Source: Parvularcula sp. (GTDB lineage: Bacteria > Pseudomonadota > Alphaproteobacteria > Caulobacterales > Parvularculaceae). Taken from it: DNA of 18,904 nucleotides. Below are positions 6,985 through 14,323 of the stretch, piece after piece. How positions within the stretch are numbered: position 1 is the first letter of the stretch; every line of letters starts with the position of its first letter. The stretch spans positions 1,785-20,688 of the forward strand of contig DNZB01000385.1 of NCBI GenBank assembly GCA_003506635.1, read 5' to 3'. The position numbers and the translations under genes were made by a program. The notes beneath the pieces were generated by a model. It was not told the origin of the DNA. It saw nothing but the letters and a program-made list of their open reading frames with translations, and made no database searches.

Positions 6985-8717
6985 TCGGACAGTCCGGCCG
7001 CGACGATCGGCGCGAGCTTGGCCCATTCGCGGTCCAGCGCGCCGAGCGTCGCCGCATAGCCGTCGATGACGGCGAGATCGTAGGATTTCCAGTCGCGGAG
7101 CTGCACGCCGGCGACTGGCGGCGCGATGAGTATGTCAGCCGGGCTTTCGCTTGGGCGCAATTCCTGGCGCGATGTCGCCGCCCTCATCAGCAGGCTGACG
7201 ATCGGCGGCGCCGACCGGAATCCGTGCTGCCAGACCCACGAGACGAAACCCGGCGGATCGATGAAGGCCTCCGGCGAGATCGACCCCTCGCGTGCGACAT
7301 CGACGCCGACGGTGACGCCGCGATGGAGGCTGTTCATGAGGTCGGTCGGAAAATTGTTCATCACCGCGCCGTCGACCAGCAATTCGCCCTCGGCTACGAC
7401 GGGCGGCAGGATCCCCGGAAGCGATATTGACGCGCGCAGCGCATCGCGCAGGCGGCCGCGCCGGTGAATGCGCGTGACCCCGCGCGTCAACTCAGACGAC
7501 GTGCAAAAGAACGGCGTCTCAAGGTCTTCAATCAGCATATCGCCGAAATGACGCTTCAACCGCTCCTCGACGCGCTGGCCTCGCGTCAGCGCGACGACAG
7601 GCAGGACGTGATCGCCGAGGGGGTTTGATGATACGAAAGCGTCGCGAACCCGCGCTTCGATCTCGTCGTCGCTCCACCCCATGGCGACGCAGGCGGCGAT
7701 GACGGCGCCCATCGATGCGCCGCCGAGAAAATCTATCGGCACCCTTCGTTCGCGCAACGCCTTGACAGCGCCGATATGCGCATAGGCGCGCGCGCCGCCT
7801 CCGGACATCACGACGCCGACCGAACATCCGGCGACCGCGCGGGCGAGTCGCTCCGCCGTACGGGGCCCGGCGACCTGGAAGACGCGGTGGGCGTCCGCGG
7901 CGTCGACCCAGTCCGCGACGCTGCCTGAACGCGCGCCTTCATGCAGCATTGCGATATCGACGAGGCGAAACTTACGCGCGGGCGATTCTTCTGTCAGCGA
8001 CAACGGAAATGGACGCGGCGGGCGCGCGTCCTGACGGGCGAAGACGAGAAAACGGTCAGCGTGGCGGAGCGCGAAGCGATATTCAAAACTGTCGCCGACG
8101 CGCGCCATGAGCAGCGTGACGTCATGCGCGCTTTCAATATCCTCAAATTCGCCCTCCTCAAGGCGATCGGGCGCTTCGATCAGCGCGGTTCGACGGCCAT
8201 AGCGCTCAATGACGCGCGCAAGGGCCTTGGCGTGCTTTTCGATCTCGATCGACGGCGAGGTGCCTATCAGCGCGAAGACGCGCGGGCGGGCGCGCGCGAA
8301 ACCCGACGCCGGATGCCGCGCGCGCGCGACAATTGAATTTGCAAGCGTGTGCGAAAAGTCAGCGCAATTATCAAGCAGCCATTCGGCGTCTGCCGGATCG
8401 ACGGCGAGAAGCTCCGTGTCGCGCAGCGCGTACGCCGACGCCGAGCGCGGTTCGCCCGCGAGCAGCGACATCTCTCCGACTGGTTCGCCGGCGGGAACAT
8501 AGCCGACGACTTCCTCGCCGAACGCATCTTGGCGGACGACGATCAGGCGGCCGGACAAGACGAAATAGACGCCATCAGGCGGCTCGCCCTGCCGAAAGAG
8601 TTCAAGCCCGCCGCCGAGCGAAAACCAGCGCGCGCGCTCAAGCAGCATTGCAAGCGAATGGTCGTCGAAGACGTCGAAACTCTTCAGCTCGCGGCAGCGC
8701 TCGTGCAGAGGTTGCAT
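6975..8717 (-). CDS. Cyclic-nucleotide-binding patatin-like phospholipase (NTE family)
   Basis: This is an NTE-type serine lipid hydrolase with an N-terminal cyclic-nucleotide-binding domain, about 580 residues from the ATG at 8717. The cNMP-like domain covers about 12-125 (FRQGEPPDGVYFVLSGRLIV; PVGEMSLLAGEPRSASAYA). A middle domain (about 145-285) is Rossmann-like at its start (RVFALIGTSPSIEIEKHAKA). The patatin domain (about 300-475) has the oxyanion loop SGGGARAYAHIG, nucleophile Ser335 in GGASMGA (GxSxG), and catalytic Asp449 in DGAVMNNFP. Such enzymes hydrolyse (lyso)phospholipids; the cNMP domain suggests regulation by cAMP or cGMP, but it may be degenerate. A TTG at 8747 would add 10 residues; no strong ribosome site marks either start. 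It follows the DUF1178 gene by about 55 bp. Confidence 0.88.
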   Translation of the reverse strand: MQPLHERCRELKSFDVFDDHSLAMLLERARWFSLGGGLELFRQGEPPDGVYFVLSGRLIVVRQDAFGEEVVGYVPAGEPVGEMSLLAGEPRSASAYALRDTELLAVDPADAEWLLDNCADFSHTLANSIVARARHPASGFARARPRVFALIGTSPSIEIEKHAKALARVIERYGRRTALIEAPDRLEEGEFEDIESAHDVTLLMARVGDSFEYRFALRHADRFLVFARQDARPPRPFPLSLTEESPARKFRLVDIAMLHEGARSGSVADWVDAADAHRVFQVAGPRTAERLARAVAGCSVGVVMSGGGARAYAHIGAVKALRERRVPIDFLGGASMGAVIAACVAMGWSDDEIEARVRDAFVSSNPLGDHVLPVVALTRGQRVEERLKRHFGDMLIEDLETPFFCTSSELTRGVTRIHRRGRLRDALRASISLPGILPPVVAEGELLVDGAVMNNFPTDLMNSLHRGVTVGVDVAREGSISPEAFIDPPGFVSWVWQHGFRSAPPIVSLLMRAATSRQELRPSESPADILIAPPVAGVQLRDWKSYDLAVIDGYAATLGALDREWAKLAPIVAAGLSDQG

Positions 8718-8772
8718 CGGACAAAGAGAACTGATGCGCAGCCGCAATGCAAGCCGCCGAAGTCGATAGGCT

Positions 8773-9219
8773 TCAGTTTATCTTCTTCTTGTCGGCGACC
8801 GCGCCAGGAACCGGCGGCAACGGCGCGATGGCTACGCCTTCCTCGGCAAGCTCCTTCGCCTCGGCGCCTGACGCTTCGCCGTAGATGTCGCGATGCTTCG
8901 TTTCGCCATAATGGATCCGTCGCGCCTCTTCCGGGAACCGGTCCCCGACATAGTCGAAGTTCTTCTCGACATAGTCACGCGCCCGGCGTGCGGCTTCGGC
9001 TATCGCCTCGCGCATATGCGCGAGCCGCGCTTCCTTTTCCGGCGCCGGCGCGCCGCCGCGAACGATCGCCGGCGCCATGATGGCGCGCGCAACGTCAGCG
9101 GAGCCGCAATAGGGACACTCAAGCCGGCCTTCGCGCGATTGCGCGTCAAAGTCGTCGCTTGACCGGAACCAGCCCTCGAACGTGCAGCCGCCGACGCAGG
9201 ATAGCTTGTATTTTATCAT
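8773..9219 (-). CDS. DUF1178 family protein
   Basis: This 148-residue cytosolic protein matches the DUF1178 family, conserved in alphaproteobacteria and of unknown function. Its N-terminal half has the family signature FEGWFRSSDDFDAQ and four cysteines (8, 12, 35, 38; the last pair in CPYCGS) arranged like a small zinc ribbon. From memory, many relatives have His where Cys12 stands. The C-terminal half is a charged helical region with GDRFPEEARRIHYGE, also typical of the family. The ATG overlaps the stop of the upstream nitrilase gene as TAATG, so it is probably translated by coupling. Family membership is secure; molecular role is unknown. Confidence 0.9.
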   Translation of the reverse strand: MIKYKLSCVGGCTFEGWFRSSDDFDAQSREGRLECPYCGSADVARAIMAPAIVRGGAPAPEKEARLAHMREAIAEAARRARDYVEKNFDYVGDRFPEEARRIHYGETKHRDIYGEASGAEAKELAEEGVAIAPLPPVPGAVADKKKIN

Positions 9220-10091
9220 TAGACGGAACTGATGACGCGGACTGGATTTTCAAGGGCGGGCGCATCGAGGCGAAGACTCGGGATCTGGCGGCGCGCCGCT
9301 TCAACCCGGGCCACGTCTATATCAGCGAAGATAACGCCAGGTTCATCGCCGCGCGCCTCGGTCAAAATGTCGCCCCAAGGGGCAATCACTATCGAGTGAC
9401 CGAAGGTTTCCCGCCCGTCCGCGTGTAGGCCGCCTTGCGCCGGAGCGATCATGAAGGCGCCGCATTCGATCGCCCGGGCGGCCAAAAGCGTCCTCCAGTG
9501 CGCGCGCCCCGTCTGCTTCGTGAACGCCGCAGGGACGGCGATCACTTCGGCGCCCGCCTGCGCCAGCGCACGGTAAAGGCCTGGAAACCTCAAATCGTAG
9601 CAAATTGAAAGACCGATTGTCGCGAGCGGCGATCGCACGGCGACCGCCTCCGCTCCCGATTCATAAATTCGGCTCTCGCGCCAGCTTTCGCCGTCGGCGA
9701 GCGACACGTCGAACATGTGTATCTTGTCGTATCGCGCAATGACCGCGCCGTCCGGCCCGAAGAAATAGCTGCGATTGAGGAGCTTGCGGCCGCTGCGCCG
9801 CACCGGCATCGATCCGATCAAGAGCCAGACGCCATGGCCGGACGCCGCCGCCGAAAAAGCGCTGAGCTCTTCTTCCGGCTCGCCTTCCGGCAATGACGCG
9901 GCCAAGCGGTCGCCATTGCGATCGACCACTGTCGTCATTTCCGGCGTCGCGATGAAGTTTGCGCCGCCCTTGGCCGCATCGGCGATCAGCGACAACGCCG
10001 CCTCGACATTGCGGGCGCGATCGACGCCGGAGCGCATCTGCACGCACGCCGCGCGAAACGGCGAACGCGCCTTTTCATCCGCCTTAGCCAT
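9219..10091 (-). CDS. Carbon-nitrogen hydrolase (nitrilase superfamily, Nit1-like)
   Basis: This is a nitrilase-superfamily amidase with the full Glu-Lys-Cys triad: Glu51 (ATPEMTT), Lys123 (YDKIHMFDV) and Cys164 (SICYDLRFP). The 290-residue length and the sequence around the catalytic Cys fit the Nit1 subfamily, known in other organisms to hydrolyse deaminated glutathione or omega-amides of 2-oxo acids. That fits the neighbouring glutaredoxin, though substrate specificity is an inference. The DKIHMFDVSLADGESWRES segment is characteristic of Nit1 enzymes. The start codon overlaps the end of grxC by 8 nt (ATGGCTAA), and the stop overlaps the DUF1178 start, so these genes form one translational unit. 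Confidence 0.93.
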   Translation of the reverse strand: MAKADEKARSPFRAACVQMRSGVDRARNVEAALSLIADAAKGGANFIATPEMTTVVDRNGDRLAASLPEGEPEEELSAFSAAASGHGVWLLIGSMPVRRSGRKLLNRSYFFGPDGAVIARYDKIHMFDVSLADGESWRESRIYESGAEAVAVRSPLATIGLSICYDLRFPGLYRALAQAGAEVIAVPAAFTKQTGRAHWRTLLAARAIECGAFMIAPAQGGLHADGRETFGHSIVIAPWGDILTEARGDEPGVIFADIDVARVEAARRQIPSLRLDAPALENPVRVISSV

Positions 10092-10341
10092 TCAGCATGG
10101 GATCGAGTTTGCCGGCCGCGTCGAGCGCGTGGAGATCATCGCTGCCGCCGACGTGCGTATCGCCGATGAAGATCTGCGGATAGGTGGACTTGCCGCCCGC
10201 CCGCGCGATCATTTCCGCCCTAAGCTTGGCGTCAAAGGCGGCGGAAACTTCCCGCACCTTGGCGCCCTTTTTCTTCAACAGCGAAAGCGCGCGAACGCAG
10301 TAAGGGCAAAGCGGCTTGGTGTAAACGGTGACGGTCTTCAT
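10084..10341 (-). CDS. grxC: Glutaredoxin 3 (GrxC)
   Basis: GrxC is a small cytosolic thiol-disulfide oxidoreductase that uses glutathione to reduce disulfides and glutathionylated proteins. The 85-residue product (from ATG 10341) has the dithiol active site CPYC in YTKPLCPYCVRA (about residues 12-15). It also has the cis-Pro segment STYPQIFIG and the C-terminal GGSDDLHALDAAGKLD, which binds glutathione. An in-frame TTG at 10353 would add four residues, but the ATG matches family starts. It lies between comF and the nitrilase gene, with an 8-nt overlap with the latter. Confidence 0.96.
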   Translation of the reverse strand: MKTVTVYTKPLCPYCVRALSLLKKKGAKVREVSAAFDAKLRAEMIARAGGKSTYPQIFIGDTHVGGSDDLHALDAAGKLDPMLNG

Positions 10342-10402
10342 GGCCGGCTGCAAGGGTTACGGCCTACAATGTCCTATTTCTTCGCCCGCGCCTAGATCGC
10401 CG

Positions 10403-11194
10403 TCATCCGAGCGCCGGGGTATCCTTCATGGCGCGGGCGAGCACGAGCGCCTCGACCGTCGCCGCCCCGGCTTTTCGCGCCGCCCGGGCGCAGGCGTTGA
10501 GCGTCGCCCCGGTCGTCATCACGTCGTCGATGATGATGACGTGGGCGCTCCTGGCGAGCGGGACGCTTCCCGCACGCACGCCGATCGCGCCGGCGAGATT
10601 GCGCCGTCTTTGATCCGCGCTCATCCCTTTCTGGGACGGGGTTGCGCGCAGGCGCTCGAAGAACAGCGGCGCGAAACGCGCGTCCTTCGCCCGCGCCAAT
10701 CGCTGGGCGAGCTCGGCCGACTGGTTGAACCGCCGCGCGAAGAGACGCCGCCGATGCAGCGGCACCGGCGCCAGAATTGACGAAGCGGTGACCATGCCCG
10801 CCCCGGCGCGCGCCAGCCACCCGGCGAGCAGCGGCGCAAGATCGGTCCGGTCGGCGTGCTTGTAGCCGACGATCAGAGCGTGGCTCGCATCGTCATAGAC
10901 GACGCCGGCGCGCGCCCGGTCGAACGCCGGCGGGTCCGCGATGCAGGCCGCGCACTCGGCCCCTTCGCCGAAATCGACGGCGAAGGGCGCGCCGCAGCGC
11001 GCGCAAAAGGGCTCGTCGATGAAGCGGATTTTCTCCCAGGCGCGCGCGCTCAAGGCGCCGACGCCGGCGACGGGTTCGCCGTTCACCGGACAAGAAAGTG
11101 GAAGGATCGCGTTAAGCGCAGCCGCGCCGGCGCGGCGGAAAAGCTCCGTAGGCGCAGCATTTTCGCCGAAGAGCATGGTGAACGGCCGCAACAT
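10403..11194 (-). CDS. comF: ComF family phosphoribosyltransferase-like protein
   Basis: ComF proteins are cytosolic, needed for DNA uptake in naturally competent bacteria, and combine an N-terminal zinc-finger-like part with a type I phosphoribosyltransferase fold. Here the N-terminal part has CARCGAPF and CAACIAD (two CxxC pairs). The PRTase part has SSILAPVPLHRRRLFARRFNQS and the PRPP-binding motif HVIIIDDVMTTGAT. Length of about 263 residues is normal. The first expected CxxC pair reads CPVN, so one zinc ligand is lost. The start is uncertain: ATG 11194, ATG 11176 and GTG 11206 are in frame and none has a good ribosome site. It heads the minus-strand run into grxC. Confidence 0.92.
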   Translation of the reverse strand: MLRPFTMLFGENAAPTELFRRAGAAALNAILPLSCPVNGEPVAGVGALSARAWEKIRFIDEPFCARCGAPFAVDFGEGAECAACIADPPAFDRARAGVVYDDASHALIVGYKHADRTDLAPLLAGWLARAGAGMVTASSILAPVPLHRRRLFARRFNQSAELAQRLARAKDARFAPLFFERLRATPSQKGMSADQRRRNLAGAIGVRAGSVPLARSAHVIIIDDVMTTGATLNACARAARKAGAATVEALVLARAMKDTPALG

Positions 11195-11206
11195 GGTGAA
11201 GCGCAC

Positions 11207-11332
11207 TTAACCGCGTTTCCAAACGAGAGATTAATTACTCCTGCGTAACGATCGGCGCGTGTCAAGTGCGTCTAGCTGGTGTCGTGATGCCCGCGAAAGA
11301 TCGCGGCGCAGTCGACTTCAGGGGAGTGACAA
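11207..11332. promoter_or_regulatory. Divergent intergenic region between comF and the Tad cassette
   Basis: These roughly 126 bp must hold promoters for both comF (leftward) and the Tad genes (rightward). An A/T-rich patch (GATTAATTACTC near 11229-11240), a TTAACC at 11207-11212 and a small CCGCG/CGCGG hairpin at 11291-11306 are visible. A strong AGGGGAG ribosome site lies at 11320-11326. No -35/-10 pair is convincing. Confidence 0.4.
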
Positions 11333-12997
11333 ATGAGCCATTTCAAAGCGTTTTTCAAATCCGACGGCGGCAATATCGCCTTGCTGTTCGGATTGACCCT
11401 GCCGCTGTTCCTGCTGTTCACCGGCGGCGCAGTTGATTTTTCGCGTTATAATGCCGTCCGAGCAGACGTCATCGAGTCGCTGGACGCCGCTGGACTAGCC
11501 ATCGCCCAGCTTGATGCGGCGAACGGGCCGGAGCTGAGGGACCTGACGGAAGCCGAGCGCATCGACTACCTCAAGGACTTCGGTCGCGACTTCTTCCATG
11601 AGAATTTTTCGCAGGAAGGCGTCGTGGAAGACTTGGCGGTCGATTTCGACATCAATAATCTGACGATCACGCCGCGCGCCAGCGGACGCCTGAAGACGCT
11701 GCTCTTGGGCGCGTTCAGCGGTTTGGTCCCGGGGGCCGCCGACTTCACATACATCAATGTGAATTCCGACACCGAAATCACGCGTGCTGCGAACGGCGAC
11801 ACCGAAGTCGCGCTCATCCTCGACACCACGGGGTCGATGGCGAGCGACGGCCGGATCGAGGACCTTCGCGCCGCCGCGCGGGAGTTCGTCGATGTGCTAA
11901 TCCGTGCAGATCAGACGGACTATTTTTCCAAGGTCGCCGTCGTTCCCTATGGCGGGTCGGTGCGCGTCGGCGCTCATGCGGCCGAGGCGCGCGGCGCCGT
12001 CACTGCGCCCAAAGCGATCACGGCCATCACCCGGAGCAATCCGGCGACCGTCACCGCCCCCGATCATGGGTTCGCCAATGGCGACCATATCAGGATCGCC
12101 GGCGTTCAGGGGATGACGCAGATCAACAGCACCAGCGGCAACGTCTTCGTCGTCAAGAATGCGACTGCGAACACGTTTCAGATCCGTCATGTCAGTGAGT
12201 CAAGCGACGCGGCCGACGGCAACTGGGTCGACAGCTCGACCTATAGCTCCTACGCAAGCGGCGGGTCGGTTTATTGCACGACCCCAGGCTGCCAGTTTCA
12301 TTTCTTCCGGAGCGACTCCGGCGATGACTGGAAAGTCTTCGAGATCACGGACTGCGTTTCTGAACGCACGGGCGTTAACGCCTATACCGATGAAAGCGTG
12401 ACGGTCAGCAAGGTGGGGCGCGTTTACGGCCCGATCGGCGGCGCCTATGTCTGCCCGCCGTCCGAAGTCGCCGGACTGACCAGCGACAAGCAAGACTTGT
12501 TCGATACGATCGACGCGCTTCAGGCGAACGGCAACACGGGCGGGCATGTCGGCGTCGCTTGGGGCTGGTACGCCATATCGCCGAACTTCTCCAATATTTT
12601 CGCCGGCGACAGCGCTCCCGCGGCGTGGGATAATGAAGAAGTCGCAAAGAGCATCGTCCTCATGACGGACGGGGAATACAATAGCGCCTATTGCAATGGT
12701 GTCGTCGCACAAAACTCGACGAGCGGATCAGGGCCGACGAGCGATCATATCAACTGCGACGCGCCGAACGGGCATTCCTACGATCAGGCTCTCGCGCTTT
12801 GCCAGGCGATGAAGAACAAGGGCGTCATCGTCTACACGGTCGGCTTCAAGATCGTGAACAGTCAGAACGCCCGCGATCTCATGTCGAACTGCGCGACCAG
12901 CCCGGCGCACGAGTATCTCGCCGAAGACGGCGATGCCCTCAAGCGCCACTTTGCGGCGATCGCCCAGTCGATCTCGCAGCTGCACGTCAGCCGATAG
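11333..12997 (+). CDS. TadG-like Flp pilus assembly protein with von Willebrand A domain and FCCH-like insert
   Basis: TadG-type proteins are membrane-anchored, exported parts of the Tad (Flp pilus) system. This one has 554 residues. The N-terminal Tad/TadE-like segment SDGGNIALLFGLTLPLFLLF (about 10-29) is the membrane helix. The von Willebrand A domain starts at about 157 with the MIDAS motif LDTTGSM (163-169), continues at KVAVVPYGG (about 200-208), and resumes after an insertion with IVLMTDGEYN (441-450). The insertion (about 225-312) resembles FCCH-like domains of phage tail and surface proteins: SNPATVTAPDHGFANGD, GVQGMTQINS, NATANTFQI. Eight cysteines (315, 320, 341, 374, 454, 475, 490, 520) all lie after the insert, which suits periplasmic disulfides. 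AGGGGAG upstream fixes the start. It is the first of three closely spaced genes. Confidence 0.9.
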   Translation: MSHFKAFFKSDGGNIALLFGLTLPLFLLFTGGAVDFSRYNAVRADVIESLDAAGLAIAQLDAANGPELRDLTEAERIDYLKDFGRDFFHENFSQEGVVEDLAVDFDINNLTITPRASGRLKTLLLGAFSGLVPGAADFTYINVNSDTEITRAANGDTEVALILDTTGSMASDGRIEDLRAAAREFVDVLIRADQTDYFSKVAVVPYGGSVRVGAHAAEARGAVTAPKAITAITRSNPATVTAPDHGFANGDHIRIAGVQGMTQINSTSGNVFVVKNATANTFQIRHVSESSDAADGNWVDSSTYSSYASGGSVYCTTPGCQFHFFRSDSGDDWKVFEITDCVSERTGVNAYTDESVTVSKVGRVYGPIGGAYVCPPSEVAGLTSDKQDLFDTIDALQANGNTGGHVGVAWGWYAISPNFSNIFAGDSAPAAWDNEEVAKSIVLMTDGEYNSAYCNGVVAQNSTSGSGPTSDHINCDAPNGHSYDQALALCQAMKNKGVIVYTVGFKIVNSQNARDLMSNCATSPAHEYLAEDGDALKRHFAAIAQSISQLHVSR

Positions 12998-13007
12998 GGA
13001 CAGCGCC

Positions 13008-13577
13008 ATGTTCAAGGCGGCGATGATGAAAAACAGAAAAGCGTCGCAGCGGCGTCGATTTCATCGCTGCGAACGCGGCGCCGCCGCCGTCGAGTTCGCG
13101 ATCGTCGTGCCGGTGTTCCTGGGGCTGATGTTCGCGACATTCGAAGTCGGCTGGTTCTATTTCGTCAATTCACAGATCGACTCGGCCACCGTTGAGGCCG
13201 CGCGCCTCATCAGGACCGGCCGCGCGCAGAAGCTGGGCTTTGACAAGCAGGAATTCTACGACGCAGTGTGCGGCAAGCTTTCAGCGCTTGGGACATGCGA
13301 CGGAAAGCTGACGGTCGAAGTCCGCCGATTCACCAGCTTCAACGAACTGGCGACCGACGCTTCCTCGATCGTTTGCAGCGACGACGCCGAGACGCTGATC
13401 GCCGGCCTGCCTTACGACCCCGGGACCGACAACGACATCGTGCGCTTGCGCATCTGCTATCTCTATCAGACGCTGAATCCGGCGCTTGGCGTCAATCTTT
13501 CAGATCGCGCCAACGGCAAACGCCGGCTTTACGGCACCTTTGTATCCCGAAACGAACCGTTCACTGCAGGCATCTGA
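13008..13577 (+). CDS. TadE-like pilus assembly protein (first copy)
   Basis: This 189-residue protein has a basic cytoplasmic N-terminus followed by the TadE signature GAAAVEFAIVVPVFLGLMFA (about 24-43) and a membrane helix. The rest is predicted to be periplasmic, with four cysteines. TadE and TadF are pseudopilins of the Tad system: they carry a prepilin-like G/xxxxE site processed by a TadV/CpaA-type peptidase and are needed for Flp pilus assembly. I chose the ATG at 13008, 10 bp after the TadG-like stop with AGGGAC upstream. The frame is open farther upstream, but that stretch lies inside the previous gene. ATG 13023 is an alternative. Confidence 0.9.
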   Translation: MFKAAMMKNRKASQRRRFHRCERGAAAVEFAIVVPVFLGLMFATFEVGWFYFVNSQIDSATVEAARLIRTGRAQKLGFDKQEFYDAVCGKLSALGTCDGKLTVEVRRFTSFNELATDASSIVCSDDAETLIAGLPYDPGTDNDIVRLRICYLYQTLNPALGVNLSDRANGKRRLYGTFVSRNEPFTAGI

Positions 13578-13597
13578 GACCGATGCGGAGATTTTGC

Positions 13598-14188
13598 ATG
13601 TCACGCATTCATTTAGGCCGCGCGCTCGCCGCCTTTCCGCGATCGAAGCAAGGCGTCGCCGCGGTCGAATTCGGGCTTGTGCTGCCGGTGATGGTGCTTC
13701 TGTTCTTCGGAATGATGGAGGCTTCGGATCTGATGACGGTCAAGCGGCGGATCGCAAACGCGGCGAACTCGCTGTCAGACCTTGTGTCGCACGACCCGGC
13801 GATTACGCGCGGTCAGATCGCCGATTCCATCGTCGGCGTGAAACGCCTTCTGGAGCCGACCGACACTTCCGGCCTGAATATCCGGATTACAAGCGTCCTC
13901 AAGGGACCAGGGCCGACAGATCCCGTGACCGTTCACTGGAGCATCGACGAGGACGGCGGAACGCCTTACCCCGCAGGCGACGTGTTCACGAAACTGACGA
14001 ATGAGGACATGGTCAACTCCGTCGCTTCCCTCATCGTCGTCGAGATGGACTATACCTATGTGTCGGAGCTGGGCGGGCGCGTCTTCACAACGCCGTTCGC
14101 CTTCGACCAGATGGCGCGGCGCTGGCCGCGAAAATCGCCGCGTGTGCAGCTTTGCGCCTCAAGCGATCCGGCGACCTGCACCAGCTGA
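13598..14188 (+). CDS. TadE-like pilus assembly protein (second copy)
   Basis: This 196-residue TadE/TadF-type pseudopilin has a short basic N-terminus, then QGVAAVEFGLVLPVMVLLFF (about 20-39), with the Gly and Glu of a prepilin-like site and one membrane helix. It then has ASDLMTVKRRIANAANSLSD, which is common in this family, and an exported domain of about 140 residues ending in a two-cysteine tail (LCASSDPATCTS). The ATG at 13598 has GGAG 7 nt upstream; ATG 13583 would add five residues. It lies 20 bp after the first TadE-like gene, so the three Tad genes form an operon. It is only distantly similar to the first copy, so the two probably play separate TadE and TadF roles. Confidence 0.88.
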   Translation: MSRIHLGRALAAFPRSKQGVAAVEFGLVLPVMVLLFFGMMEASDLMTVKRRIANAANSLSDLVSHDPAITRGQIADSIVGVKRLLEPTDTSGLNIRITSVLKGPGPTDPVTVHWSIDEDGGTPYPAGDVFTKLTNEDMVNSVASLIVVEMDYTYVSELGGRVFTTPFAFDQMARRWPRKSPRVQLCASSDPATCTS

Positions 14189-14195
14189 CGAAAAG

Positions 14196-14263
14196 GGGGC
14201 GGTCGCCCCGGTCAGGCCCTGGCGAGCGGGCGGCCGGGCTTGCGTCTTCGCGGTCGCCTGACC
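14196..14263. repeat. Structured spacer after the Tad cassette
   Basis: The 135-bp spacer before the methyltransferase gene holds a compact GGGGC/GCCCC hairpin (14196-14200 with 14205-14209). It also has a longer inverted repeat GGTCAGG/CCTGACC (14210-14216 with 14257-14263) and a 9-bp direct repeat GCGGTCGCC (14199-14207 and 14250-14258). The hairpin could help end the Tad transcript, but no T-run follows, so a Rho-independent terminator is not proven. Confidence 0.35.
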
Positions 14264-14323
14264 TGCGCAATTTCCCGGATGCGGGTTGCGCGCTGACGAG
14301 GGCGATTTCCAAGCACTCCTTGA

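Noticed and set aside
11207..11241. Possible CtrA site (TTAA-N7-TTAA) before the Tad cassette
   Set aside because: TTAA elements at 11207 and 11231 are about 20 bp apart, not 7 bp, so the spacing does not fit.
11277..11291. Possible sigma54 promoter before the Tad cassette
   Set aside because: GG and GC elements are separated by 9 rather than 10 bases and the flanking bases match poorly.
13268..13597. Upstream extension of the second TadE-like gene
   Set aside because: The frame is open for 110 codons before the GGAG-supported ATG at 13598, but that part lies inside the first TadE-like gene and has shadow-frame composition.
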